64,000 nt of DNA from Micromonospora humi (GTDB taxonomy: Bacteria; Actinomycetota; Actinomycetes; Mycobacteriales; Micromonosporaceae): NCBI RefSeq assembly GCF_900090105.1, contig NZ_FMDM01000023.1, positions 18,592 through 82,591 on the forward strand, given 5' to 3'. Shown here in pieces: positions 43,182 through 52,595 of the stretch. Every line of letters starts with the position of its first letter. Positions within the stretch are counted from its first letter, which is position 1. Made by a program: the position numbers and the translations under genes. The notes under the pieces are model-generated. The model ran no database searches and was not told the origin of the DNA. It was given only the letters and a program-made list of their open reading frames with translations.

Positions 43182-44099
43182 TCAGGGGCGGCGGGGTAGG
43201 TGGGCGAGGATCGCCTCGGCGAGCCGGTCCGGTGCGCCGTCGGCGTGGCCGACGAACAGGCTCGGCTCGGTCAGCTCCAGCTCGACCAGCACGGGTGATC
43301 CGTCCGGGCCGGGGATCAGGTCGACCCGGGCGTAAAGCAACCGGTCGACGCCACCCGGGACGGCGGACAGCACCTTCTCGGCGACCGTCAGCTGCTCGTC
43401 GGTGGCGGTGCGGAAGTCGATCCGCTCCTCCTTGTAGAGCGCGGCCTCGCCCAGGTCCGGGCCGGTCAGCATCGGCCCCTTGCGAATCGCGTGGCTGAAC
43501 GCCAGGCCGTCGGGGCCGGCCAGGAAGAGCAACGCCGTCTCGCCGGCGGTGTCCACCGCGTCGAGGTAGGGCTGGACCATCGTCACCCGGCCGGCGTCGC
43601 CGAGCCGTCGCACGTGCGCCGACGCCAACGCCCGGTGCTCCGGGTCGGCCAGGTCGTAGCGCCCGGTGTCCTGGCTGCCGGCGCTGACCGCCGGCTTGAG
43701 CACGTGTTCGCCGCTCGGCGGCGGCGCCCAGCGCTCCCCCGGCGCGACCCAAATCGTCGGCACGGTGGGCACCCCTGCAGCGGAGAGCTCGGCCAGGTAG
43801 CGCTTGTCGGTGTTCCAGGCGACCACGTCGGCCGGATTGACCAGCGCCGGCACGGTGCGCGCCCAGGCGACGAACTCGTCCCGGCGCAGGGCGTAGTCCC
43901 AGGGTGAGCGGAGCACGACCAGGTCGAAGCCGGACCAGTCGACGGCCGGGTCGTCCCAGACCGCGATCTCGGCGGCGACACCGCGGGCCGCGAGCGGATC
44001 GAGCGCGAGCCGGTCGTCCGGGTCGAGGTCGGGCAGGGCGGCACAGGTGACGAGAGCGACCCGGGGTCTCCCCCGGGTCGGCTGGTGGTGGTCGGTCAT
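43182..44099 (-). CDS. ATP-grasp domain protein
   Basis: 305 residues. The C-terminal two thirds show an ATP-grasp pattern: EHVLKPAVSAGSQDTGRY (phosphate-binding loop), MVQPYLDAV, LLFLAGPDGLAFSHAIRKGPM and YARVDLIPG...PVLVELELTEPSLF (metal site). The N-terminus (VALVTCAALPDLDPDD...VVLRSPWDY) is the partner domain. Such proteins join a carboxylate to an amine, as in glutathione-synthetase-like enzymes. The substrates are unknown. It belongs to the accessory block; the 20-bp repeat is directly downstream. Confidence 0.78.
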   Translation of the reverse strand: MTDHHQPTRGRPRVALVTCAALPDLDPDDRLALDPLAARGVAAEIAVWDDPAVDWSGFDLVVLRSPWDYALRRDEFVAWARTVPALVNPADVVAWNTDKRYLAELSAAGVPTVPTIWVAPGERWAPPPSGEHVLKPAVSAGSQDTGRYDLADPEHRALASAHVRRLGDAGRVTMVQPYLDAVDTAGETALLFLAGPDGLAFSHAIRKGPMLTGPDLGEAALYKEERIDFRTATDEQLTVAEKVLSAVPGGVDRLLYARVDLIPGPDGSPVLVELELTEPSLFVGHADGAPDRLAEAILAHLPRRP

Positions 44100-44114
44100 G
44101 CGGTTATCTGTATG

Positions 44115-44447
44115 TCAACGGGCCATCGTGCGCCGGGCCATCGACCGCCACAGGTCGTTGCTCGGACGCATCTGGTCCATCAGCTCACGCTCCCAGGCGT
44201 TCTCGACGTCGACTCCGGCCGTGGCGCAGGCCTGCCGTGCGACGACGGTGTCGTCGGCGAACTGGTCCGCCCACGCCCCGTCGGAACCCACGAGCACGAT
44301 CCGCGCGCCCCGCTTGCCGACGTACTCGATGACCGCCTTGGCGCCGCCGTGCCCGGCGGCGAACGACTTGATGCCCGCGACCAGGCCGTTGGGGGCCTGC
44401 TCACCGGACTTGTCAGCCGTCAGCGTCGTATCGGAACCATCTGCCAT
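44115..44447 (-). CDS. Hypothetical protein
   Basis: 110 residues from the ATG at 44447. It contains AAGHGGAKAVIEYVGKRGARIVLVGSDGAWADQF and ends WRSMARRTMAR. I do not recognise a family. The middle may form one alpha/beta unit; it is not a membrane protein. It ends 15 bases from the ATP-grasp start on the same strand, so the two may be co-transcribed. The 234 bases beyond it to ctaB hold no gene, only an A-run (44632-44638). Confidence 0.6.
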   Translation of the reverse strand: MADGSDTTLTADKSGEQAPNGLVAGIKSFAAGHGGAKAVIEYVGKRGARIVLVGSDGAWADQFADDTVVARQACATAGVDVENAWERELMDQMRPSNDLWRSMARRTMAR

Positions 44448-44681
44448 GACGCGAAGCCTAAGCAGACTTCCACCCGGATGTGCGAGAACGATGAACTGAA
44501 TGTGATGCCAATTACCCACCGGTTTAAGAAGAACCACAGGTAATTTGCCCGGATTTGTCGCTTAAAAAGGGATGGAACGGGCGGCTCGGATCGTCACGCT
44601 CTGTCCAGGTTGATCCCCTGCGGTGGACCCGAAAAAAACTTCTGATGAACCGCCTCACGTGCGCGGACGCGGACGTGACGG

Positions 44682-45641
44682 TCAGATCAGCGCGTCGAGG
44701 GCGACCGCGGCGAACAGGATGGTGAGGTAGGTGGTCGACCAGTGGAAGAGCCGCATCGGCTTGATCGCCTCGCCACGCGTCGCGCGCCGGCACAGCTTGT
44801 GCGCCTCGACCACGAAGATCCCGCCGACGACAAGCGCGGTCACGCCGTAGAGCGGGCTCATGCCGAGCGGCCAGACCGCCAGCGACGACAGCAGCGTCAG
44901 CCAGGAGAAGCCGATGATCTCCGCGTTGACCCGCCGGACGGAGGCCACCACCGGCAGCATCGGGATGCCGGCCCGGGCGTAGTCGTCCTTGTACTTGATG
45001 GCCAGCGCGTAGAAGTGCGGCATCTGCCAGAAGAAGACCACCGCGAACAGGCCCCAGGCGGCCGGCGCGAGCGAGCCGGTGACCGCGGCCCAGCCGATCA
45101 GCACCGGCGCCGCGCCACAGGCGCCGCCCCAGAACGTGTTGGCGGCCGTGGTCCGCTTCAACCAGAGCGTGTAGACCAGGTCGTAGTAGGCGATCGCGGC
45201 CAGCGTCAGGCCGGCCGCCAGCCAGTTGGTGGTCGCCGCCATCAGCGCCACCGACACCGCCGCCAGCACCAGCCCGAAGACCAGGGCGTTGCGCGGCGAC
45301 ACGGTGTGCGCCGGCAGCGGGCGGCGCTTGGTGCGCCGCATCAACTGGTCGATGTCGCGGTCGATGTAGCAGTTGAGGACGCTCGCCGCGCCGGCCGCGA
45401 GCGAGCCGCCGACCAGCACCACGGCCACCAGCCACAGCGACGGCATGCCGCCGTCCGCGAGCATCATCGCCGGCACGGTGGTGACCAGCAGCAGCTCGAC
45501 GATCCGGGGTTTGGTCAGCGCGACGTAGGCGGCCACCACGGCCCGCACGTCCCGCCGGCCGGTCGCCGGCGCCTCCGCCACCGTGGCCACCGGCGACGCC
45601 CCGGCAGGATTGCTGACCGGGCGCTCGGTGATCATGCTCAC
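44682..45641 (-). CDS. ctaB: Protoheme IX farnesyltransferase CtaB
   Basis: 319 residues, UbiA-type membrane prenyltransferase with about nine helices. The two Asp-rich motifs are NCYIDRDIDQLMRRTKRRPLP and YKDDYARAGIPMLP (D-x-x-x-D forms), with YTLWLKRTTAANTFWGG between them. It makes heme O, the substrate of CtaA. The GTG at 45641 is chosen because GGAAGGTGG precedes it; an ATG lies two codons later. It is divergent from tkt. Inverted TCACGT/ACGTGA at 44655-44678 lies past its stop. Confidence 0.92.
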   Translation of the reverse strand: MSMITERPVSNPAGASPVATVAEAPATGRRDVRAVVAAYVALTKPRIVELLLVTTVPAMMLADGGMPSLWLVAVVLVGGSLAAGAASVLNCYIDRDIDQLMRRTKRRPLPAHTVSPRNALVFGLVLAAVSVALMAATTNWLAAGLTLAAIAYYDLVYTLWLKRTTAANTFWGGACGAAPVLIGWAAVTGSLAPAAWGLFAVVFFWQMPHFYALAIKYKDDYARAGIPMLPVVASVRRVNAEIIGFSWLTLLSSLAVWPLGMSPLYGVTALVVGGIFVVEAHKLCRRATRGEAIKPMRLFHWSTTYLTILFAAVALDALI

Positions 45642-45903
45642 GGATTGCCACCTTCCGGCTTCGGCAGGGGAGGTCGTCGGCCCGGACCCGAGCCGGGTCC
45701 ACACACCGCCCCACACACTACGCGTCGTCGTTTTGGCTGCCCCGCAGACCCGGCAACGGTGCGGGCCGTCACACCGGGGGTTGAACGCCCGGCCGGGACG
45801 GAAACGTACAAGTCAGCATGCCGAGATCCCCGGGCACACGTTTAGTGGCGCTCGATAGGGTCATCAGTGAGGGTTCCGCCCATCTGCCGAGGAGCACATC
45901 AAC

Positions 45904-48042
45904 GTGGCTGCGAAACGACCCGAGCTTCCCGCTCTCAACTGGTCCGACCTCGACCGCAGGGCCGTCGACACGGTCCGCGTGCTGGCCATGGACGCCGTGG
46001 AGAAATCCGGCAACGGCCACCCGGGCACGGCGATGAGCCTCGCCCCGGCGGCCTACCTTCTCTTCAACCGGGTCATGCGGCACAACCCGACCGACCCGAA
46101 CTGGCCCGGCCGGGACCGGTTCGTGCTGTCCGCCGGGCACTCCAGCCTGACCCTCTACATCCAGCTCTTCCTCTCCGGCTACCCGCTGGCCCTGGACGAC
46201 CTCAAGGCGCTGCGCCAGTGGGGCTCGCTCACCCCGGGTCACCCGGAGCACGGCCACACCCCGGGCGTGGAGACCACCACCGGCCCGCTCGGCCAGGGGC
46301 TCGGCAACGCGGTCGGCATGGCCATGGCGGCCCGCCGCGAGCGGGGTCTGTTCGACCCCGAGCCGGACCGCGCCGACTCGCCGTTCCGGCACGACATCTG
46401 GTGCATCGCCTCCGACGGCGACATCGAGGAGGGCATCACCCACGAGGTGAGCGCGCTCGCCGGCCACCAGCAGCTCGGCAACCTCTGCGTGATCTACGAC
46501 GACAACGAGATCTCGATCGAGGACGACACCCGGATCGCCAAGAGCGAGGACGTGGCGGCCCGCTACGAGGCGTACGGCTGGCACGTGCAGACCGTCGACT
46601 GGCGCACCGGCGACGCCGACCAGGGTGACTACCACGAGGACGTGGAGGCGCTCTACCAGGCGCTGCTGGCCGCCAAGGCGGAGACCGGGCGGCCGTCGTT
46701 CGTCGCGCTGCGCACCATCATCGGCTGGCCCGCGCCGAACAAGCAGAACACCGGCAAGATCCACGGCTCGGCACTGGGCGCGGACGAGGTCAAGGCCACC
46801 AAGGAGATCCTCGGCTTCGACCCGCAGCGCACCTTCGAGGTCGACGAGGAGGTGCTCGAGCACGCCCGCCAGGTGATCGGGCGCGGCGCCGAGGCGCAGG
46901 CCGAGTGGGACAAGGGGTTCGACGCCTGGGCGAAGGCCAACCCGGAGCGCAAGGCGCTGTGGGACCGGATGGCCACCCGTACGCTGCCGACCGGCTGGAC
47001 CGACGCGCTGCCGACCTTCCCGGCGGACCCCAAGGGCGTCGCCACCCGGGCCGCCTCCGGCAAGGTCCTGGAGGCGCTCGCCCCGGTGCTGCCCGAGCTG
47101 TGGGGCGGCTCGGCCGACCTGGCCGAGAGCAACAACACCACCATGAAGGGCGAGCCGTCGTTCGTCCCGTCCGGGCACGCCACCAAGGACTTCCCGGGCG
47201 ACGAGTACGGCCGCACGCTGCACTTCGGCATCCGTGAGCACGGCATGGGCTCGATCCTCAACGGCATCGCCCTGCACGGCGGCACCCGCCCCTACGGCGG
47301 CACGTTCCTGGTGTTCAGCGACTACATGCGCCCGTCGGTGCGGCTCGCCGCGCTGATGAAGCTGCCGGTGACCTACGTCTGGACGCACGACTCGATCGGC
47401 CTCGGCGAGGACGGCCCGACCCACCAGCCGATCGAGCACCTGACCGCGCTGCGGGCCATCCCGGGCCTGGACGTGGTCCGCCCGGCCGACGCCAACGAGA
47501 CCGCCTGGGCGTGGCGGCAGGCGCTGGAGCACACCGACCGGCCGACCGCGCTGGCGCTGAGCCGGCAGGCGCTGCCGACGATCGACCGCAGCGAGTTCGG
47601 CCCCGCCGAGGGCACCGCCAAGGGCGGCTACGTGCTGGCCGAGGCGTCCAACGGCAAGCCGCAGGTGATCATCGTCGGCACCGGCTCCGAGGTGCAGCTC
47701 TGCCTCACCGCCCGGGAGCGGCTGGAGGCCGACGGCACCCCCACCCGGGTGGTGTCCATGCCGTGCCAGGAATGGTTCTTCGCGCAGGACGAGGCGTACC
47801 GGGAGTCGGTGCTGCCGCGCGGGGTAAAGGCACGGGTGAGCGTGGAGGCGGGCATCGCGATGTCGTGGCGGGCGATCGTCGGCGACAGCGGCGAGTGCGT
47901 GAGCATCGAGCACTACGGCGCGAGCGCGCCCTACACCGTGCTCTTCGAGCAGTTCGGGTTCACCCCCGACCGGATCGTGGCCGCCGCGCACGCGGCGCTG
48001 ACCCGGGTGGGCGACATCACCGGTTTCACGACCGGCAACTGA
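45904..48042 (+). CDS. tkt: Transketolase
   Basis: 712 residues, the usual length. The thiamine diphosphate motif is SDGDIEEGITHEVSALAGHQQLGNLCVIYDDNEIS. Other landmarks are KSGNGHPGTAMSLAP, RFVLSAGHSS, GPLGQGLGNAVGMA and the C-terminal domain start HDSIGLGEDGPTHQPIEHL. It transfers two-carbon units in the pentose phosphate pathway. It is the first gene of the operon. The GTG start is preceded by GAGGAGCACATCAAC. Confidence 0.95.
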   Translation: MAAKRPELPALNWSDLDRRAVDTVRVLAMDAVEKSGNGHPGTAMSLAPAAYLLFNRVMRHNPTDPNWPGRDRFVLSAGHSSLTLYIQLFLSGYPLALDDLKALRQWGSLTPGHPEHGHTPGVETTTGPLGQGLGNAVGMAMAARRERGLFDPEPDRADSPFRHDIWCIASDGDIEEGITHEVSALAGHQQLGNLCVIYDDNEISIEDDTRIAKSEDVAARYEAYGWHVQTVDWRTGDADQGDYHEDVEALYQALLAAKAETGRPSFVALRTIIGWPAPNKQNTGKIHGSALGADEVKATKEILGFDPQRTFEVDEEVLEHARQVIGRGAEAQAEWDKGFDAWAKANPERKALWDRMATRTLPTGWTDALPTFPADPKGVATRAASGKVLEALAPVLPELWGGSADLAESNNTTMKGEPSFVPSGHATKDFPGDEYGRTLHFGIREHGMGSILNGIALHGGTRPYGGTFLVFSDYMRPSVRLAALMKLPVTYVWTHDSIGLGEDGPTHQPIEHLTALRAIPGLDVVRPADANETAWAWRQALEHTDRPTALALSRQALPTIDRSEFGPAEGTAKGGYVLAEASNGKPQVIIVGTGSEVQLCLTARERLEADGTPTRVVSMPCQEWFFAQDEAYRESVLPRGVKARVSVEAGIAMSWRAIVGDSGECVSIEHYGASAPYTVLFEQFGFTPDRIVAAAHAALTRVGDITGFTTGN

Positions 48043-48058
48043 GGGGAGCGTGGACGGC

Positions 48059-49237
48059 ATGACGGACAGGCTGAGCGAGCTCCAGAACGCCGGGGTGGCG
48101 ATCTGGCTCGACGATCTTTCCCGGGTACGACTGACCTCCGGCGGGCTGGACAAGCTGCGCCGGGAGAGCCACGTGGCCGGGGTGACCACCAACCCGACGA
48201 TCTTCGCCAAGGCGCTGAGCGACGCCGACGAGTACGACTGGCAGCTCCGTGACCTCGCCACCCGCGACGTGGACGTGGAGGAGGCGGTCCGCATGCTCAC
48301 CACGTACGACGTGCGGTGGGCCTGCGACGTGATGCGTCCCTCCTACGACGCCAGCGACGGCGTGGACGGCCGGGTCTCGATCGAGGTGGACCCGCGCTCG
48401 GCGCACGACGCGGACAAGACCGCCGCCGAGGCCAAGGCGCTGTGGTGGCTGGTGGACCGGCCGAACCTCTTCATCAAGATCCCGGCGACCGAGGAGGGCC
48501 TGCCGGCGATCACGAAGACGCTCGCCGAGGGGATCAGCGTGAACGTCACGCTGATCTTCGGGCTGGACCGCTACTCGCAGGTGATGGACGCGTTCCTGGC
48601 CGGCCTGGAGCAGGCGCAGGCCAACGGGCACGACCTGTCCAAGATCGGCTCGGTGGCCTCGTTCTTCGTCTCCCGGGTCGACAGCGAGGTCGACAAGCGG
48701 CTGGAGAAGATCGGCTCGGACCAGGCCAAGGCGCTGCGCGGCAAGGCCGCGGTCGCCAACGCCCGGCTGGCGTACGAGCGCTACGGCGAGGTGTTCTCCT
48801 CCGAGCGGTGGCAGAAGCTGGCCGACGCGGGCGCCCACCCGCAGCGGCCGCTGTGGGCCTCCACCTCGACGAAGAACCCGGACTACCGGGACGTCATCTA
48901 CGTCGAGGAGCTGATCGCCCCCGGCACGGTCAACACCATGCCGGAGCCGGTCATCCACGCCTACGCCGACCACGGCGAGACCCGGGCCGACACGATCACC
49001 GGCGCGTACGACGACGCGCGCCAGGCCTTCGCCGACCTGGAGTCGGTGGGCGTGGACCTGGCCGACGTGATCGCCACCCTGGAGCGCGAGGGCGTGGAGA
49101 AGTTCGAGGCGAGCTGGCTGGAACTGCTGGAGGGGGTCAAGAAGTCCCTCGCCGAGGCGGCCAAGGGCGCCGACAGCCCGCACCGGGCCGCCGAGGGCAA
49201 CGCGCAGAACGCCCAGCAGGCCGGCGGGAACGCGTGA
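48059..49237 (+). CDS. tal: Transaldolase
   Basis: 392 residues (the long actinobacterial type, TalB class). The Schiff-base Lys lies in LFIKIPATEEG; other landmarks are AGVTTNPTIFAKAL, ISVNVTLIFGLDRYSQVMDAFL, IGSVASFFVSRVDSEVDKRLE and STSTKNPDYRD. It moves three-carbon units between sugar phosphates. The ATG at 48059 has GAGGGGAG upstream; a GTG at 48050 is possible. It lies 16 bases after tkt. Confidence 0.94.
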   Translation: MTDRLSELQNAGVAIWLDDLSRVRLTSGGLDKLRRESHVAGVTTNPTIFAKALSDADEYDWQLRDLATRDVDVEEAVRMLTTYDVRWACDVMRPSYDASDGVDGRVSIEVDPRSAHDADKTAAEAKALWWLVDRPNLFIKIPATEEGLPAITKTLAEGISVNVTLIFGLDRYSQVMDAFLAGLEQAQANGHDLSKIGSVASFFVSRVDSEVDKRLEKIGSDQAKALRGKAAVANARLAYERYGEVFSSERWQKLADAGAHPQRPLWASTSTKNPDYRDVIYVEELIAPGTVNTMPEPVIHAYADHGETRADTITGAYDDARQAFADLESVGVDLADVIATLEREGVEKFEASWLELLEGVKKSLAEAAKGADSPHRAAEGNAQNAQQAGGNA

Positions 49238-49315
49238 CGGACGGCGTGCGACGCGTCCCGGGGCGCTGCCCCGGGGCGCGTCCCGCCGTACCGTGGAGCC
49301 GGTGAGGTGAGTGCC

Positions 49316-49440
49316 GTGAGCGCGAGGAGTGAGCCGGGTCTGCGAGCCCCGCAGTCGCGAACCGAGGTGGCGCCGTGAGCGCGAGGAGTGAGCCGGTTCT
49401 GCGAGCCCCGCAGTCGCGAGCCGAGGTGGCGCCGTGAGCG
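49316..49440 (+). repeat. 59-bp tandem repeat providing the pgi-like start codon
   Basis: GTGAGCGCGAGGAGTGAGCC begins units at 49316 and 49375, each 59 bases, with few differences. A third, incomplete copy (GTGAGCG) begins at 49434, which is the GTG start codon of the pgi-like gene. The array fills most of the 196-base space between tal and pgi-like. It looks like a repeat family of this lineage. Confidence 0.8.
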
Positions 49441-50999
49441 ACCTGCTGGCGGGGCCGGCGGACATCGCCGCCGGCCTGGCCGTGCACGGCGCGGACGCGG
49501 TGGACCGCTCCGCGCGTGCCGGGCTGGTCGCCCGGGACGTGCCCGCGCGCCTGGCCGCCCAGGACCCCACCCTCTGGGGCGCCGACGCCGAGGCGGCGGC
49601 CCGCGGCCGGCTGGGCTGGGTCGACACCCACTGCCGCAGCCGGGACCTCCTCCCCCAGCTCGCCGAGTTGGCCGCCGAGCTGGGCGACCTCGACCACGTG
49701 GTGCTCGCCGGCACCGGCGGGGTCACACTGGCCGCCGAGGTGATCGCCGGATGCCTGGGCCGGCCGCTGACCGTGCTCGACTCGGCCGATCCCGGTCCGG
49801 TCCGGGCGGCCCTGGCCGACCGTCCGGCGCGTACCGTGCTGGTGCTCGCCGGACCGTCCGGCCTCGACCCGACCACCGATGCCCACCTGCGGGTCTGGCG
49901 GCAGGAGTGGCAGGACGCCGGGCCGGAGGCGGACCGGCACGTCGTGGTGGTCGCCCCGCCCGGCTCGGAGCTGGCGGCGCTCGCCGACGAGTTGGGCGCC
50001 GTGCTGATCCCGACCGACCCGGAGGTGGCCGGGCCGTGGTCCGCGCTCACCGCGTTCGGTCTGGTCCCGGCGGCGCTCGCCGGCGCGCCGGTCACCGAAC
50101 TGCTGGACGAGGCCGCGGCGCTCGCCGACGCGCTCGACCGGGAGCGGGACAATCCCGCTCTCGCGCTCGGCGCGGCGCTGGGCGCGGCCGCCGCCGGCGG
50201 GCGGTCCACCGTGGCGCTGGTGCCCGACGGCACCGGCCTCGACGGGCTGCGGCACTGGGCCGGCGCGCTGCTCGGCGCGGCGACCGGCGGGCGGGTGCTG
50301 CCGCTCGCCGCGGAGTCGCCGGACGCGCCGGGCGCCACCGGCCCGGGCGTGCTGACGATCGGGATCGGCGGCGCGCTGGCGCCGGGTGTGACGCCCGGCG
50401 TGGCCGCCGACGTGGCGGTCAACGGGCCGCTCGGCGCGCAGTTCCTCACCTGGTCCTACGCCGCCGCGACCGCCGCCGCGGCGCTGCGGGTCGACCCGTT
50501 CGCGGAGCCGGCGGCCGCCTCGACGGACGCACCGGCGGACCCGCCGCCCTCGTCGGTGGACGGCGCGGTCGAGGTGTACGCACCAACCGGCGCCCCCGCC
50601 GACCTGGCCGGCGCGCTGCGCTGGCTCGTCGACGGGCTGGGCCCCGACGAGCACCTCGCCGTGACCGCCCACCTGGACCGGTTCGCCGACGCGGCTGCGG
50701 CCGGGCTGCGCCCGCTGCTGGCGCGCGGCACCGGGCGGCCGGTGACCTTCGGGTGGGGACCCCGCCACCCGAGCCACACCGACGGGCGCGCCCGGCACCT
50801 GCAGATCACCGGTGCGGTCACCGATGATCTGGCGGTGCCCGGACGCCCGTACACCTTCGCGGAACTCCAGGCGGCCCAGGCCGCCGGCGACCGGTGGGCC
50901 CTGGCCGGCCGGGAGCGACCGGTGCTGCGACTGCACCTGACCGAGCGGGCGGCGGGCGTCGCCCAACTGCTGGATACGGCCGGACGGACACGTACGTGA
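49434..50999 (+). CDS. Glucose-6-phosphate isomerase-like protein with eroded active site
   Basis: 521 residues from the GTG at 49434. Overall layout and many segments follow actinobacterial pgi: VVLAGTGGVTLAAEVI, LTVLDSADPGPVRAAL, WSALTAFGLVPAALAG, DNPALALGAALGAAAAGG, VLPLAAESPDAPG, DLAVPGRPYTFAELQAAQAAGDR. Yet GGSSLA-type, SKSGGT-type, W-E-Y-A and FLHSTGQxHKGGP motifs are replaced (GTGGVTLA, AGPSGLD, WSYA, HPSHTDGRARH). It may be a non-catalytic relative kept in the pathway operon. It overlaps the in-frame GTGA of the next region (50996) and lies in line with zwf. Confidence 0.7.
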   Translation: MSDLLAGPADIAAGLAVHGADAVDRSARAGLVARDVPARLAAQDPTLWGADAEAAARGRLGWVDTHCRSRDLLPQLAELAAELGDLDHVVLAGTGGVTLAAEVIAGCLGRPLTVLDSADPGPVRAALADRPARTVLVLAGPSGLDPTTDAHLRVWRQEWQDAGPEADRHVVVVAPPGSELAALADELGAVLIPTDPEVAGPWSALTAFGLVPAALAGAPVTELLDEAAALADALDRERDNPALALGAALGAAAAGGRSTVALVPDGTGLDGLRHWAGALLGAATGGRVLPLAAESPDAPGATGPGVLTIGIGGALAPGVTPGVAADVAVNGPLGAQFLTWSYAAATAAAALRVDPFAEPAAASTDAPADPPPSSVDGAVEVYAPTGAPADLAGALRWLVDGLGPDEHLAVTAHLDRFADAAAAGLRPLLARGTGRPVTFGWGPRHPSHTDGRARHLQITGAVTDDLAVPGRPYTFAELQAAQAAGDRWALAGRERPVLRLHLTERAAGVAQLLDTAGRTRT

Positions 51000-51049
51000 C
51001 GATCAATGACCTGGAATCAGTGGACCCAGATGCAGGAGGAGGTGGCCCG

Positions 51050-52564
51050 GTGAACCCGCTGCGCGACCCGCAGGACCGGCGGCTGCCGCGGATCCCCGAG
51101 CCGTGCGCCTTGGTGATCTTCGGGGTCACCGGGGACCTGTCCCGCAAGAAGCTGCTGCCGGCGGTCTACGACCTGGCCAACCGGGGGCTCCTGCCGCCCG
51201 GCTTCGTGGTCCTCGGCTTCGCCCGCCGCGACTGGGGCGACGGCGACTTCGAGTCGCTGGCGCACGACGCGGCCAAGAAGCACGCCCGCACCCCGTGGCG
51301 GGAGGAGGTCTGGGCGCGGCTCGTCGGCAACATCAAGTTCGTCGGCGGCTCGTTCGACGACGACGCCGCCTTCGACCACCTCGCCACCACGCTCGACGAG
51401 CTGCGGGAGACGCACGGCATCGCCGGCAACGCCGCGTTCTACTTCTCCATCCCCCCGGCGGCCTTCCCGGTGGTGCTCAAGCAGCTCGCCCGCACCGGCA
51501 TGGCGGACAACGAGAAGTCCGGCGGCTGGCGGCGGGTGGTGGTGGAGAAGCCGTTCGGCAACGACCTGCCCTCGGCCAAGGCGCTCAACGACCTGGTCGA
51601 CGACGTCTTCACCAGCCAGGACGTCTTCCGGATCGACCACTACCTGGGCAAGGAGACGGTCCAGAACATCCTGGCGCTGCGGTTCGCCAACAACCTGTTC
51701 GAGCCGCTGTGGAACTCCAAGTACGTCGACTCGGTGCAGATCACCATGGCGGAGGACGTCGGCATCGGCACCCGGGCGGCGTTCTACGACTCGGTCGGCA
51801 CCGCCCGTGACGTGCTCCAGAACCACCTGCTCCAGCTGCTCGCCCTGGTCGCGATGGAGGAGCCGACGAGCTTCGACGCCGACGAGATCCGGGCCGAGAA
51901 GCTCAAGGTGCTCAAGGCGATCGCCGTGCCCCGGGACGTCGCCCGGGACACCGTGCGCGGCCAGTACCTGCCCGGCTGGGTGGGCGGCGAACGCGCCAAG
52001 GGCTACCTGGAGGAGGAGGACGTCCCTGCGGACTCCACCACCGAGACGTACGTGGCGGTGAAGCTGGCCATCCAGAACCGGCGCTGGGCCGGGGTGCCGT
52101 TCTACATCCGGGCCGGCAAGCGGCTGCCTCGACGGGTCACCGAGGTGGCCATCATGTTCAAGAAGGCGCCGCACCTGCCGTTCAACCCGGCCGACATGGA
52201 GTCGCTCGGCTCCAACCAGCTCGTCATCCGGGTGCAGCCGGACGAGGGCGTGGTGCTGAAGTTCGGCTCCAAGGTGCCGGGCACCACCATGGAGGTCCGC
52301 GACATCGCGATGGACTTCCAGTACGGCGAGGCGTTCACCGAGTCCAGCCCCGAGGCGTACGAGCGGCTGGTGCTGGACGTGCTCATCGGCGACCGCACGC
52401 TGTTCCCGGACGCCGCCGAGGTGGAGCAGAGCTGGCAGGTGGTGGACCCGCTGGAGCACGCCTGGGAGGGCACGAAGCCGGAGCCGTACCGGGCCGGCGA
52501 GTGGGGCCCCCGGGCCGCCGACGAGATGCTGGCCGCCGAGGGCCGGGCTTGGCGGAGAGCGTGA
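51050..52564 (+). CDS. zwf: Glucose-6-phosphate dehydrogenase
   Basis: 504 residues from the GTG at 51050, chosen because AGGAGGAGG (51034-51042) lies 7 bases upstream; a GTG at 50996 overlaps the preceding stop (GTGA) but adds no family sequence. Landmarks are VIFGVTGDLSRKKLLPA (NADP loop), VVEKPFGNDL and RIDHYLGKETVQN (active-site His). It makes 6-phosphogluconolactone and NADPH, the first step of the oxidative branch. The operon order zwf-opcA-pgl is standard in actinobacteria. Confidence 0.95.
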   Translation: MNPLRDPQDRRLPRIPEPCALVIFGVTGDLSRKKLLPAVYDLANRGLLPPGFVVLGFARRDWGDGDFESLAHDAAKKHARTPWREEVWARLVGNIKFVGGSFDDDAAFDHLATTLDELRETHGIAGNAAFYFSIPPAAFPVVLKQLARTGMADNEKSGGWRRVVVEKPFGNDLPSAKALNDLVDDVFTSQDVFRIDHYLGKETVQNILALRFANNLFEPLWNSKYVDSVQITMAEDVGIGTRAAFYDSVGTARDVLQNHLLQLLALVAMEEPTSFDADEIRAEKLKVLKAIAVPRDVARDTVRGQYLPGWVGGERAKGYLEEEDVPADSTTETYVAVKLAIQNRRWAGVPFYIRAGKRLPRRVTEVAIMFKKAPHLPFNPADMESLGSNQLVIRVQPDEGVVLKFGSKVPGTTMEVRDIAMDFQYGEAFTESSPEAYERLVLDVLIGDRTLFPDAAEVEQSWQVVDPLEHAWEGTKPEPYRAGEWGPRAADEMLAAEGRAWRRA

Positions 52565-52595
52565 GCGAGCAGAGCGAGCGAACCAGGAGACTCCA

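Noticed and set aside
44632..44678. Intrinsic terminator after ctaB
   Set aside because: The 6-bp inverted repeat (44655-44678) and the A-run (44632-44638, T-run on the minus strand) are separated by 16 bases, too far for a classical terminator; recorded only as a note in ctaB.
49316..49440. Tandem 59-bp repeat considered as a CRISPR fragment
   Set aside because: Units are adjacent with no unique spacers, they contain a start codon, and no cas genes are near.
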